DNA from: an uncultured Bacillus sp.
GTDB lineage: Bacteria > Bacillota > Bacilli > Bacillales_B > DSM-18226
Reading direction: 5' to 3'
Assembly: GCF_946478885.1 (NCBI RefSeq)
Contig: NZ_CAMLDX010000041.1
Location: 1 to 28,716 of the forward strand
DNA length: 28,716 nucleotides
This document shows positions 8,631 to 17,518 of the stretch, one piece after another (position 1 is the stretch's first letter; each line of letters starts with the position of its first letter). The notes beneath the pieces were generated by a model. It made no database searches. It was not told where the DNA came from and saw only the letters and a list, made by a program, of their open reading frames with translations. Both the position numbers and the translations under genes were made by a program.

Positions 8631-8650
8631 GTATTCCCCTTAGTGAATAC
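8631..8650. promoter_or_regulatory. Inverted repeat upstream of lsrF (candidate operator)
   Basis: GTATTC (8631-8636) and GAATAC (8645-8650) form an inverted repeat with an 8-nt spacer, about 50 bases before the lsrF start. Right beside it is a second small inverted repeat (TGATT-AAA-AATCA, 8609-8621). These are possible regulator sites; none is matched to a known protein. Confidence 0.3.
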
Positions 8651-9010
8651 AATTTTTTTGCAGTAATCCTTTTATGCGCATTTCTTAGGTGAATTCCTTG
8701 ATCCTTCCTTTCAATTCGACCTTTATAGACACCTAAAAGGAACTCATTACATGGATGGTACTCTTCAATGCTCTATTTTCGCCAATAAGCAAAGCACAGT
8801 CACTTCCGACTTGCAAATTTCTAAGGAAATCTCCTTAATCCCATATCTTGATTAAAAAATTTATAAATACTGTCTGATTTTACTAATACATTAGAGCCCT
8901 ACATAAAACTACCACCACACTTCTGAACTATATATATGTACAGGATTCCGATTTCATTAATAATGACTAATTAAAAATGACAAACATTTTTTGATTTCCC
9001 TGTTCATACA

Positions 9011-9040
9011 CATTGAATCAATACAATGCAATCGTTTTAA
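9011..9040. promoter_or_regulatory. Candidate cre/operator in the lsrF-lsrK divergent region
   Basis: ATGCAATCGTTTTAAT (from 9026) fits the relaxed CcpA consensus WTGNAANCGNWNNCW with one mismatch. It overlaps the end of an inverted repeat CATTG-N8-CAATG (9011-9028), which could be a separate operator. No other gene is supportable in 8583-9169. Confidence 0.35.
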
Positions 9041-9169
9041 TTTGTATCGGGCAATTACATTGAACCCTTTGATAGGCTATTTACGCGATATACAGAAGGA
9101 CTGATCACTGTTTACATTGCTGCAAGAGAATTCCAGCTTTGCATAGATCTTATGAGTGAGAGGAAGGTC

Positions 9170-10738
9170 ATGATGGGAAAATACTTGATGGCCATTGATG
9201 CAGGTACCGGCAGTGCCAGAGTCATTCTTTTTAACATATTAGGCGAAGAAATTTGTCTGGCGAGCGCCGAGTGGACACATCGAGAGGATAGAAGATATCC
9301 TGGTTCAATGGATTTTGATATCGACTATAATATCAACCTTATTACAAGATTGATCAAGGAAACTCTAGCTAAAAGCCGGGTCAATCCAGCGAATATTTCC
9401 GCCATCGCAACGACAAGCATGCGCGAGGCAATTGTGCTGTATGACAAGGATGGTAAGGAATTATGGGCCTGTGCCAATGTTGACTCTCGTTCTAATCATG
9501 AAGTAAAAAACCTACACAGCATCAACCCATTTATCGAATCGGATTTATATAAAATTTCAGGCCAGACCTTTTCTTTAGGAGCCATTCCGCGAATTCTATG
9601 GGTAAAAAATCATCTTCCAGCAATATATAAGAACGTCAAATATGTTACCATGCTTAACGACTGGATTGCGTATCGTTTATCCGGAATACTCTCCGTCGAA
9701 CCGTCCAACGGCTGTACTACTGGACTTTTTGATATTAAGAAAAGGAGCTGGGACATTGAGATTGCGAAAAATGTGAATCTAAAGGATGATATATTTCCCA
9801 TTATCCATGAAAGCGCGACCGTAATCGGCAGAGTGACAAGCGAGATGTCTGCACTGACAGGACTGAGTACGGCAACTCTTATTGTCGCCGGCGGCGGAGA
9901 TGCCCAGCTTGGCTGCATCGGAGCCGGAGTAATAAAAGAAGGAGACGCAGCAATCTTTGGCGGCAGCTTTTGGCAGTATGAATATACGACAAATCAGGTG
10001 CAAATGGACGAGGAATGCAGAGTAAGAATCAATTGTCACGCCGTACCTAATGCATGGCAATATGAGACCATTGCCTTTTTCCCAGGACTAATGATGAAAT
10101 GGTTTCGCGACAGCTTCTGCGAGCTTGAAGCTTTGATACAGAAGCGAACTGGTGAAAGCATTTATTCACAAATGGATAAGCGAGCACTCAGTGTGCCTGC
10201 AGGCAGCTACGGACTGCAATGCACCTTCTCCGACAAAATGAATTATTTGCTTTGGAAACATGCTGCACCCAGCTTCATCAACTTTAAACCGGATGCAGAG
10301 AAATTTAATAAGGCAAGCTTTTACCGGGCGATTATGGAAAATGCTGCCTTAGTCACAAAAGGAAACATTGAACTGGTGAATACAATCACGAAAACATCAC
10401 CGAATTCGATTGTTTTTGCCGGTGGCGCCTCAAAAAGTGAACTTTGGTGCCAAATTGTTTCTGATGTTTTAAACATGCCGGTAAAAGTCCCGGTAATACG
10501 CGAATCAACAGCTCTTGGCGCTGCGATTTGCGCAGGAGTAGGGGCCGGTATCTATCGCAATTTTAATGAGGCAATTGCAAAGGTGGTTCAATTCGAAAAA
10601 AACTATACTCCAAATCAAGAGCATCAACAGGTCTATGAAGATTTATATTATAAATGGAAAGAAATCTACAAAAAACAGCTGGATCTAGCGGACAACGGGT
10701 ACACAGATCATATGTGGATTGCTCCTGGACTAAAATAA
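9170..10738 (+). CDS. lsrK: Autoinducer-2 kinase LsrK (FGGY carbohydrate kinase family)
   Basis: A 522-residue FGGY-family kinase resembling E. coli LsrK. It begins with the phosphate-1 motif YLMAIDAGTGSARVILF, and then AEWTHRE, PGSMDFD, the LsrK-like SMREAIVLYDKDGKELWACANVDSR, and MLNDWIAYRLSG follow. The C-terminal ATPase half shows VAGGGDAQLGCIGAG, FAGGASKSELWCQI and ESTALGAAICAG. LsrK phosphorylates the open form of AI-2 (DPD) at C5 inside the cell, which traps it and feeds LsrG/LsrF. The ATG at 9170 (or 9173) follows GAGAGGAAGG; the ATG 18 bases upstream precedes that site and is rejected. It is followed after 20 bases by the cupin gene, so the two are probably one operon. No lsrACDB transporter or lsrR is in the window. 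Confidence 0.93.
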   Translation: MMGKYLMAIDAGTGSARVILFNILGEEICLASAEWTHREDRRYPGSMDFDIDYNINLITRLIKETLAKSRVNPANISAIATTSMREAIVLYDKDGKELWACANVDSRSNHEVKNLHSINPFIESDLYKISGQTFSLGAIPRILWVKNHLPAIYKNVKYVTMLNDWIAYRLSGILSVEPSNGCTTGLFDIKKRSWDIEIAKNVNLKDDIFPIIHESATVIGRVTSEMSALTGLSTATLIVAGGGDAQLGCIGAGVIKEGDAAIFGGSFWQYEYTTNQVQMDEECRVRINCHAVPNAWQYETIAFFPGLMMKWFRDSFCELEALIQKRTGESIYSQMDKRALSVPAGSYGLQCTFSDKMNYLLWKHAAPSFINFKPDAEKFNKASFYRAIMENAALVTKGNIELVNTITKTSPNSIVFAGGASKSELWCQIVSDVLNMPVKVPVIRESTALGAAICAGVGAGIYRNFNEAIAKVVQFEKNYTPNQEHQQVYEDLYYKWKEIYKKQLDLADNGYTDHMWIAPGLK

Positions 10739-10758
10739 ACGAATGAGAGGTGAGCAAA

Positions 10759-11112
10759 ATGGTCATTTTTAATGAAAATGACAGGGAATATCGATTCGGA
10801 GACAGTGGTCCTAAATATCTGATGAAAGGACCAAGAATGAGCTTTGGTGTTGTCGTCCTTCAGCCAGGACAGAATTTTCCAGCACATTACCATAATTTTA
10901 TGGAAGAAAATTTCTTTGTCCTTGAAGGAGAATTAGTGATTCATCTTGAACAAACTGTACATCATTGTACCAAAGGAGACTTCATCCATGTAGAACCAAA
11001 GCAAGTTCATTATTTAGCTAATAAAGGAGAAAAAATTGTTAAAGCGGCTTTCATGCTCTCACCATTTCATGAAAATGATAAAATAGAAGCAGATGATAAC
11101 CCAACTGTTTGA
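10759..11112 (+). CDS. Small cupin-domain protein in the lsr module
   Basis: A 117-residue single-domain cupin. Motif 1 is present as G37-x5-H43-x-H45-x4-E50-x6-G57 (PGQNFPAHYHNFMEENFFV) and motif 2 as G73 to H84 with PKQVH, giving the usual His-His-Glu-His metal site. The start codon is the ATG at 10759: the GTG of the same frame at 10750 lies within the AGAGGTGAGC ribosome binding site. It follows lsrK by 20 bases, so it is very likely co-transcribed. Its place suggests a role in phospho-DPD processing, for instance an isomerase in place of LsrG (an unrelated ABM-fold protein), or sensing of a pathway ligand. That role is inferred from position only. Confidence 0.82.
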   Translation: MVIFNENDREYRFGDSGPKYLMKGPRMSFGVVVLQPGQNFPAHYHNFMEENFFVLEGELVIHLEQTVHHCTKGDFIHVEPKQVHYLANKGEKIVKAAFMLSPFHENDKIEADDNPTV

Positions 11113-11130
11113 CCTTGAATTTTCTTTTTG

Positions 11131-11243
11131 AAGGATCTGTCCCAAAGCAAAGGTGACAGACACTACAATCCAGTATCACTTTGTATAACTGCGCACTGGA
11201 TATAGATAAATTGTAGATATCTGACACCTTATAGGATAGATCC
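11131..11243 (+). repeat. Copy c of the ~110-bp MITE-like repeat
   Basis: Best preserved in the left part: AAGGATCTGTCCCAAAGC, then AAAGGTGACAGACACTACAAT, AGTATCACTTTGTATAACTG, GCACTGGATATAGAT, and the right end ATCTGACACCTTATAGGATA then GATCC. The ends form an imperfect inverted repeat. It sits between the convergent cupin and sbcC genes and may also act as a transcription stop for either. The rest of 11244-11444 holds only a 39-codon reading frame of doubtful status. Confidence 0.8.
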
Positions 11244-11444
11244 ATTTAGAAGCACAGAGAGAAAGAAGAGAACATTTCTGTATCATCCCCTACCAAACTA
11301 TTTTTCGCATCGTCTGTTTACGAATGACTTCATTCCTGTTCCCATACCCATGATAGAGGCATCGTGGTGCTGATTCAGGCTGCAAATACTGCTCTGAGGC
11401 TGCACCCACCTCAAATATTCCCCTTATTCACAAGCTTAACAGAA

Positions 11445-14400
11445 CTATCTAATGATAAACTTTGTTTGGCTGTGCCCTTCCTTCGTTTTTTTGACTTCTA
11501 AAATTGCTGGGATGGCATTTTTCAGCTCTTGTACATGGGAAATAACCCCGATCATACGACCTGACTGCTGGAGATCGATTAAGGTATCAATTGCCTTCGT
11601 TAATGATTCCTCATCCAATGAGCCAAAGCCTTCATCGATAAACATTGTATCGATGGAAACGCCACCCTGAAAACTTTGAATCACATCAGCCATACCCAAA
11701 GCAAGGCAAAGGGAGGCATTAAACTTTTCACCTCCCGATAACGTTTTGACATCACGGGTTTGCCCGGTGTAGGAATCATTGACATCAAGACCAAGCCCGC
11801 TTTGCTTGCCCCTGCTTTCCATGCGATCGCTTCTCATAAGTAAAAACTGTCCGTTCGAAAGGCGCTTCAACCGTTCGTTCGCTGCAACAATAATCTGCTC
11901 CAGGAATTCAATTTGTAAATATCGTTCAAAAGAGATTTTACTGTTGTTCTGTCCTCTGACCACATCATACAAATCAGTCACGATGTTCAGACGTTTTTCC
12001 AATTGATATGCTGCTTCAGCCGTCTCAAAAATTTGGTTGCTCAAATTCTTTACCTTCTCCAAATATAACTCTGATCTTCGAAGCTGATCCAATGAATGGT
12101 CAAAGGATGTTTTCAGGTTATTTATTTCTCCTATCAAGAAGTCAATATCAGCCTTCGTTTTGTTGGCCAAGGCTGACTGCAGATCCTTGATCTGCAGGGT
12201 TAGTGCAGTTATCGTACCGTGATAGTTATCCATTTCTCCTTTTAATTCCTGCTGCTGTTCCTTCGTCATTTTTGCCAAATGGTAGCTTTCTTCATCGGAA
12301 AATTGAGCCTGTTTGAGTACTTCAGTAAACTGTTGTTCAGCTTTTAATTTTTTCCCGCTGCTTTCCATCAGCTGTGTACGGGAGTTCTCCAGATTAGCTT
12401 CAGCCTTTGCCCCGTCTTCTTTTGCCAATTGAAGCTGCTTTTGTGCTGTTTCCCACTCCTGCTCTAGCTTGGTTTTGACGGTCAATGCTTCAGCTGTCTT
12501 TTTTTCTAAAACAGCAAGATTCCTCAATTCCTCAGGAATTCTGGTAAGCTGTTCCTGATAAACAGCCTTGTTTGATGTAAAAACCATATTCTTCTCTTGA
12601 TACGTTTTTGCCGCTAGTTCGAGATCCGTATCAGAATTTGTTAGCTGTTCTTCATACCTTTCAAGTTCTTTCTTTAATTTTCCAAGCTGTGCTTTTTCCT
12701 TTTTCAAAACCTCAAGTTCCTGACTTAAGTTTTTTCCCTGGTTAACCAACTGTCGAAATGTAGAAGGTGCATCCTCAATCGCAACTCCGCATTGCAGCAC
12801 TTCAGTTTCCTTCTGCTCCAGCTGCTCTTTATTGGCATTAACCTTGGCCGCAATATCACGGTAAGCCTGATCTTTTTTGCTGTATTCAATTTTGGCAGCA
12901 TCGAGCTCTTCCGTCGATGGGATATGATCCTGACCCTGTGCCATATTTGGATGCTTCAAGCTGCCGCAGACCGGGCATGGCTTTCCATCATGAAGATGGG
13001 CAGCTAAAACGCTTGCCTGTCCGCTTACCCATGCTGCCTCAAGCTGTTCATAGTGCTGCTTCAGATTATCATAGACTGCCTTTTTCTGCTGTAATTCCTT
13101 GACAAGCTGTTCCTGCAGCTGCTTTAATCTCATATAATCCTGGAGTACACGGACTTGCTCTCTCATGTCAAGCAATTTCTGCTGCTTATCCGGTAAGGAG
13201 TCAATCTTTCGTTCCATTTCTTGAATCTCCAAACTAAGCCGGGATTTTTCCCTTTTCAGTTGTGCAATTCGCTTTTGCTGTGCTTCTAATCCGCTACCCA
13301 ACCGGTGTACCTCTTTATACGCCGTTTCCAGCTCCATCTTTTTCTTTTGTATTTTCCTTACAACCGGTAGCAGGTCTTGATAATGAAGCAATGTTTGGCT
13401 GACTCTTTCCCGTTCCTCTTTCTTGTCTACTTCCTGATTATAATATGACTGTGCCTTTTGCAAACGTGCAATCTTTTGCCTGTATTCAGTTAATGCAACA
13501 GCTGTTCTTTGTTTCTTTTCTTCTTCATCAAGACGCCATTCATTGACCTGTGTTTCGTACGATTCAATTTTGGCTGCCCTTTCAGCTCTTTCCAGCTGTT
13601 TCTCTTTTTCCTTATAAATCGGTCCTTGGCTGGTTAATTCGTGGAGTTGTATTTTTCTTTCTTCAAGCTTCTTAAATTGTTCGTTAATAGCCTCTGCTTT
13701 ATGTAGTTCTTCCAGCTTTTTATGATAAGCACCTTCTGCCGTTTCCACTCGCTTCTTATTGTCAGTTATGACCCTTTCGTAATAAAGGGCTTCATCCTCC
13801 AAACCGTTTAATACTTGATGGGTATTATATTGCTCTTGTGAGAGAACTTCGAAGAGACTTGATTCCTCCCTTGGCGGAATAGCAGCCTGAATATCTCCGA
13901 TGTAACGATCCCTTGCCTCTTGTACCCGCTTGAATTCATCTTCTGCCGCTTTCTTCTTCTCTTTAAGACGTGCAGAGATTTCAGTATAGCGCTCAGTTTT
14001 GAAGATTTTCCGCAGAATCTCTTCTTTGTTTTCTGTTTGCGACGTTAATAGTTTACGAAATTCTCCCTGCGGAAGCATCACAATCTGGCTAAACTGCTCC
14101 TTCGTTAAGCCGATCAATTCTTCCGCTTTTTTGTTAATTTCTGAAACGATCTGTCTGTCCACACAAGGAATTTCCCGTCCATCCACCTTTTCATAGAATT
14201 CATAGTGCTCCCCGGTAGCCGTTTTGTTGCCTTTTTTCACATGGCCAAGCTGGCGTTTAATCCGGTAATGACGACCACGCAGTTCAAATTCCAATTCAAC
14301 AGCCGTATGAACATCATCAGCAGCAAAATCACTTCGCATTCCCTTCATGTCACTGCGATCTTCTCCACTTGCTGAACCATAAAGGGCAAAGCAGATGGCA

Positions 14401-14537
14401 TCAAAGATCGTCGTCTTCCCTGCCCCTGTATGACCTGAAATTACAAATAATCGATTTTCCTTCAGCTCACTAAAATCGATAACTTCACTATGTTTATACG
14501 GTCCAAATGCCGTCATTGTAATCTTAAGTGGTTTCAT
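11445..14537 (-). CDS. sbcC: Exonuclease subunit SbcC (Rad50-like SMC ATPase)
   Basis: A 1030-residue Rad50/SMC-type ATPase that works with SbcD on DNA hairpins, cruciforms and blocked ends. Walker A is GHTGAGKT (residues 35-42), in an N-terminal lobe that ends near residue 200. Two long coiled-coil arms (rich in Glu, Lys, Gln and Leu) flank a zinc hook CPVCG with Cys521 and Cys524. The C-terminal lobe has the ABC signature LSGGEK (933-938), then Walker B TMFIDEGFGSLDEE and the ISHV switch His. The size is somewhat below B. subtilis SbcC but normal for Bacillaceae. The ATG at 14537 is 15 bases after the sbcD stop with GGAAGGGG between, so translation is coupled in an operon. Confidence 0.96.
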   Translation of the reverse strand: MKPLKITMTAFGPYKHSEVIDFSELKENRLFVISGHTGAGKTTIFDAICFALYGSASGEDRSDMKGMRSDFAADDVHTAVELEFELRGRHYRIKRQLGHVKKGNKTATGEHYEFYEKVDGREIPCVDRQIVSEINKKAEELIGLTKEQFSQIVMLPQGEFRKLLTSQTENKEEILRKIFKTERYTEISARLKEKKKAAEDEFKRVQEARDRYIGDIQAAIPPREESSLFEVLSQEQYNTHQVLNGLEDEALYYERVITDNKKRVETAEGAYHKKLEELHKAEAINEQFKKLEERKIQLHELTSQGPIYKEKEKQLERAERAAKIESYETQVNEWRLDEEEKKQRTAVALTEYRQKIARLQKAQSYYNQEVDKKEERERVSQTLLHYQDLLPVVRKIQKKKMELETAYKEVHRLGSGLEAQQKRIAQLKREKSRLSLEIQEMERKIDSLPDKQQKLLDMREQVRVLQDYMRLKQLQEQLVKELQQKKAVYDNLKQHYEQLEAAWVSGQASVLAAHLHDGKPCPVCGSLKHPNMAQGQDHIPSTEELDAAKIEYSKKDQAYRDIAAKVNANKEQLEQKETEVLQCGVAIEDAPSTFRQLVNQGKNLSQELEVLKKEKAQLGKLKKELERYEEQLTNSDTDLELAAKTYQEKNMVFTSNKAVYQEQLTRIPEELRNLAVLEKKTAEALTVKTKLEQEWETAQKQLQLAKEDGAKAEANLENSRTQLMESSGKKLKAEQQFTEVLKQAQFSDEESYHLAKMTKEQQQELKGEMDNYHGTITALTLQIKDLQSALANKTKADIDFLIGEINNLKTSFDHSLDQLRRSELYLEKVKNLSNQIFETAEAAYQLEKRLNIVTDLYDVVRGQNNSKISFERYLQIEFLEQIIVAANERLKRLSNGQFLLMRSDRMESRGKQSGLGLDVNDSYTGQTRDVKTLSGGEKFNASLCLALGMADVIQSFQGGVSIDTMFIDEGFGSLDEESLTKAIDTLIDLQQSGRMIGVISHVQELKNAIPAILEVKKTKEGHSQTKFIIR

Positions 14538-14552
14538 GCTTCGGCCCCTTCC

Positions 14553-15755
14553 CTATTCCAGTTCCCTTGCTGCAGCAACTTCTTGAGAGCTTTGCTTGAA
14601 TTCCTGATGTTCCTCAAGGAGCAATTCCTGCAGAATCTCCTTAAAGATCGCTTCCGTTTCCTCTGTGACTGGTGTATGTTTGACTTCGTGATAAAATGCA
14701 CGAAAAAGGGACAAATCATCCATTTGATGACGTGTGGTTTTTCCCCCATTCGTATCTTTATTGACCGTGGGTAGAGCAATAATTCTTTCCACATGCATCG
14801 CATTCGGATACACCGATCGTACCTTTTCCATCGGTGAAAGAACCGGCGTTTCATCTAACAGGCGGACAAACACATAATCTTCATTAAGCGGATGCTTTAG
14901 CAAATCCTCCATTTTCTCCTGAATCGTTCTCATGTCACGCTGTGGTGTCAACAGCTTCTTCTCGAGCTTCATTGCTCCTTGTCCATCAAGTTCAACGATA
15001 TAATAACCCTTCTTATGATTTTCCTCCGAAATGGAATATTTAAGTGGCGAGCCTGCGTAGCGGATCCTTTCATTCTGGACAAAGTGTGCCTGATGCAGGT
15101 GGCCGAGCGCGGTATAATGAAATTGAGCAAACAGGCTTGCATCTACCTGTTCGGTACCGCCAATCGCAAGCGGCCGTTCCGAATCGCTTGTGTTCTCTTG
15201 CTGTTCTCCATTCGGAGTGACAAAGGCATGTCCAATGAAGACATGCCTAGCATTGGGATCCATGTTTGCTGCAATATGTTCCGTAATTTTCTTCATTGCA
15301 TCGTTATGTGTACGGATCTTTTCATCCTCAAAAAGATAACGCACGACACTTGGATCGACATATGGAACTACGTGAAAGTGAACTTCTCCGTACTCATCAC
15401 TGAGAACAATTGGTGCTGCGTCTTTGGAAAGCTGTCCGATCATGTAGCAGCCATTTGCCTTCATTAAACTGCTTCCAAAATCCAAACGGCTCGGGCTGTC
15501 ATGATTGCCGGCAATCGCCAGCACGGGGACTTCAAGCTGCAAAACGATCTTTTCCAATACTTCATTCAATAAATTTACCGCTTCAGTAGGGGGAACAGCC
15601 CGATCATACAAATCGCCGGCAATGATGACTGCGTCCGGTCTTTCTGTCTCAATTGCCCGGATAAACTCCTGTAGCACATAGCGCTGATCATCTGTCATAT
15701 ACACACCCTGAACAAGCTTTCCTAAATGCCAGTCCGCTGTGTGAAAAAATTTCAT
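14553..15755 (-). CDS. sbcD: Exonuclease subunit SbcD (Mre11-like nuclease)
   Basis: A 400-residue Mre11-family metallophosphoesterase nuclease, the catalytic partner of SbcC. The metal-binding motifs are all present: ADWHLGK (Asp8, His10), GDLYDRA, GNHDSPSR, IGHAF and ALGHLHQAH. The C-terminal part, after about residue 280, is the capping and SbcC-binding region. The ATG at 15755 has AGAGAGGAG 8-9 bases upstream; a longer in-frame reading adds 26 residues unlike other SbcD proteins and has no ribosome binding site. It is the first gene of the sbcD-sbcC operon. In B. subtilis this pair follows addAB, but here no addA is seen in the upstream 13 kb. Confidence 0.96.
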   Translation of the reverse strand: MKFFHTADWHLGKLVQGVYMTDDQRYVLQEFIRAIETERPDAVIIAGDLYDRAVPPTEAVNLLNEVLEKIVLQLEVPVLAIAGNHDSPSRLDFGSSLMKANGCYMIGQLSKDAAPIVLSDEYGEVHFHVVPYVDPSVVRYLFEDEKIRTHNDAMKKITEHIAANMDPNARHVFIGHAFVTPNGEQQENTSDSERPLAIGGTEQVDASLFAQFHYTALGHLHQAHFVQNERIRYAGSPLKYSISEENHKKGYYIVELDGQGAMKLEKKLLTPQRDMRTIQEKMEDLLKHPLNEDYVFVRLLDETPVLSPMEKVRSVYPNAMHVERIIALPTVNKDTNGGKTTRHQMDDLSLFRAFYHEVKHTPVTEETEAIFKEILQELLLEEHQEFKQSSQEVAAARELE

Positions 15756-15922
15756 TGAATTTCTCCTCTCTCTATATTGATTTATTAATGGTTTGACCCG
15801 TTGATGAGGTGCCAAAAAAATATTTTTCGACACGCTCCGCTTTTACGATGCTTATTATCTTACCTAATATACTTATCACTTGGGTTTGTCCGCTAGGTAA
15901 TTGAGTATCGCTTATTCATAAA

Positions 15923-15970
15923 AAAAGCTGCATTTACATGTCTTTAGAATAACATGAAAATGCAGCTTTT
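15923..15970 (-). terminator. Terminator of the 84-residue unknown gene
   Basis: AAAAGCTGCATTT (15923-15935) with ACATG pairs with CATG-AAAATGCAGCTTTT (ending 15970), with one mismatch in an 18-bp stem. On the minus strand a T-rich tail follows, so it ends transcription coming from the gene that stops at 16097. It also separates that gene from sbcD. The rest of 15756-16096 shows no gene. Confidence 0.85.
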
Positions 15971-16096
15971 GCGAACGCATATTCTAGCGAAAAAATTTCC
16001 ATTAAATAGTAAAGATAAAGGAATCATCATGTCAAAATTAGTGGCCTATCCATCATATATAGTTCTTAATGGATGTTCGGAAACAGTCTGATTTGA

Positions 16097-16351
16097 CTAT
16101 GCTAGAACCGGAATTTTTGCTTCACCCAATTCTAATTGTAATAAAATTTTATAAACCTCAAAACCACCTTCTGCATAGCTGTAATGTGTGATATATTCCG
16201 CTTTATTTAGTCGAAGCCTTTCATCAAAAAATAAACACTTCTGTTCTTTTTCAACAAACTCAATTAAACTTAACACAAATTCTGGCTTTTCATATACTTT
16301 TTCCCTTAAGATTTCGTGAGTGAGAGCATTAATCAATTGTACCTTATACAA
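16097..16351 (-). CDS. Conserved-looking 84-residue protein of unknown function, TTG start
   Basis: I do not recognise this protein. I start it at the TTG at 16351: GGGAGGTG lies six bases upstream, while a GTG three codons earlier is part of that site. It then reads (M)YKVQLINALTHEILREKVYEK and so on. It is soluble-looking, with no signal peptide or membrane segment. The first half is rich in charged helix-forming residues, and there is one Cys (in KCLFFDE). Its size and pattern of alternating strands and helices would suit a small regulatory or binding protein, but no function should be given. It has its own terminator at 15923-15970, which supports it as a real gene. Confidence 0.65.
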   Translation of the reverse strand: MYKVQLINALTHEILREKVYEKPEFVLSLIEFVEKEQKCLFFDERLRLNKAEYITHYSYAEGGFEVYKILLQLELGEAKIPVLA

Positions 16352-16360
16352 TCCAAACAC

Positions 16361-16781
16361 CTCCCAAATTCTTTCACATTAAGCATATACCTAATTGGGA
16401 AGTTTTTACTGAGTAAAATATGAACATTCCAAGAATCTTTCTTTGATTTCTGTATCTTTTATCATTCGTTTTCATTACACACTAATAATCCAGATGGTTT
16501 AGAGGACAATTTAAGTAGAATGATCTTATCTTTGTAAAAAATTAGCTGGCTCCATTATCAATACCCCCTAATCAATGACTAATCTTTTTATCCCAATCGT
16601 TTTAGAAAAAACTTCGTCATGCCCCCAGTCCATTTAATCCTTATATGTGGACAGAAAGCAAACTGAGGTCATGCCTTATTTTTTTACGGAAAGTGAAATA
16701 CTGCTAGACTCGAGATCGATAATTTGTTAGAATCAATGTTGTTTCAACTTTTAGAAAATAGAAATTTTTGTAATATACAGA
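16361..16781. other. Gene-free divergent region
   Basis: No supportable ORF, repeat or terminator. It must contain promoters for the 84-residue gene (minus) and the UPF0126 gene (plus), but I cannot assign hexamers with confidence. The sequence TCATGCC occurs twice about 50 bases apart (near 16617 and 16670), without a clear meaning. Confidence 0.4.
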
Positions 16782-16799
16782 TTGTGGGTGCAGAATCAG

Positions 16800-17459
16800 A
16801 TGTCATGGGAGATTTTTAATATTATTGGAACGGTGGCCTTTGCCTTGAGCGGTGCGGTGACAGCCTCGGAAGAGGACTATGATTTAATCGGCTATTATGC
16901 GCTTGGTTTTATCACGGCTTTCGGCGGCGGAGCGATACGCAATGTACTGATAGGTGTACCGTCTTCTGCATTATGGAATCAAGGAACCTTATTTTTAATC
17001 ACAGGCATCCTGATCACAGTCATTTACTTTATACATATTAAAAAACTGCTTATTCGGAAACATTGGAACCAGCTATACGGTCTGATTGATGCAATTGGTT
17101 TAGCTGCTTTCGCCATTCAAGGAGCGATGTACGCAAAGGAATTAGGCCTTCCGATGAGTGCTGTTATCACCTCCGCCCTCCTGACTGGTGTAGGGGGAGG
17201 AATTTTGCGTGATGCACTGGCAAAAAGACAGCCCTTTGTTTTTAAATACGATTTATATGCATTTTGGACGATCCCGGCTGGAATTATTGTTGGTCTTGAT
17301 CTATTAAAAACAGATTTATATTTCTATATGTTGTTTGTTTCCATCGTTTCCTTGCGTATGCTCTCTCTGAAATACGGCTGGCATATCCCAAGGCCAAAAA
17401 GACAGACAGTTGCAGTTCAAAATAAAATCATTCATGAGATGAAGAAATCCCCTTTCTAA
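16800..17459 (+). CDS. UPF0126/TRIC-like membrane protein (possible glycine transporter family)
   Basis: A 219-residue membrane protein of the UPF0126 family, made of two homologous three-helix units. Each unit carries the family signature: GGGAIRNVLIG in the first and GGGILRDAL in the second. Seven hydrophobic segments are visible. Bacterial members fold like the eukaryotic TRIC cation channels, and some have been called glycine transporters; which applies here is open. I prefer the ATG at 16800 (MSWEIFNIIGTVAFALSGA), because homologs start there, although its ribosome binding site is weak (GTGGGTG). A TTG six codons upstream is the alternative. It stands alone, converging on the glcD-type gene. 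Confidence 0.85.
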   Translation: MSWEIFNIIGTVAFALSGAVTASEEDYDLIGYYALGFITAFGGGAIRNVLIGVPSSALWNQGTLFLITGILITVIYFIHIKKLLIRKHWNQLYGLIDAIGLAAFAIQGAMYAKELGLPMSAVITSALLTGVGGGILRDALAKRQPFVFKYDLYAFWTIPAGIIVGLDLLKTDLYFYMLFVSIVSLRMLSLKYGWHIPRPKRQTVAVQNKIIHEMKKSPF

Positions 17460-17479
17460 GGGAAGCTTTAAGATTATCA

Positions 17480-17510
17480 CAAAGGGATACGGAACATCCG
17501 TATCCCTTTG
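17480..17510. terminator. Intergenic hairpin between convergent genes
   Basis: A perfect 14-bp stem (CAAAGGGATACGGA with TCCGTATCCCTTTG) and a 3-nt loop, 20 bases after the UPF0126 stop and just after the glcD-type stop (17519). There is no U tract of the usual length on either side, so its efficiency as an intrinsic terminator is uncertain. Confidence 0.65.
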
Positions 17511-17518
17511 TGGTATAA

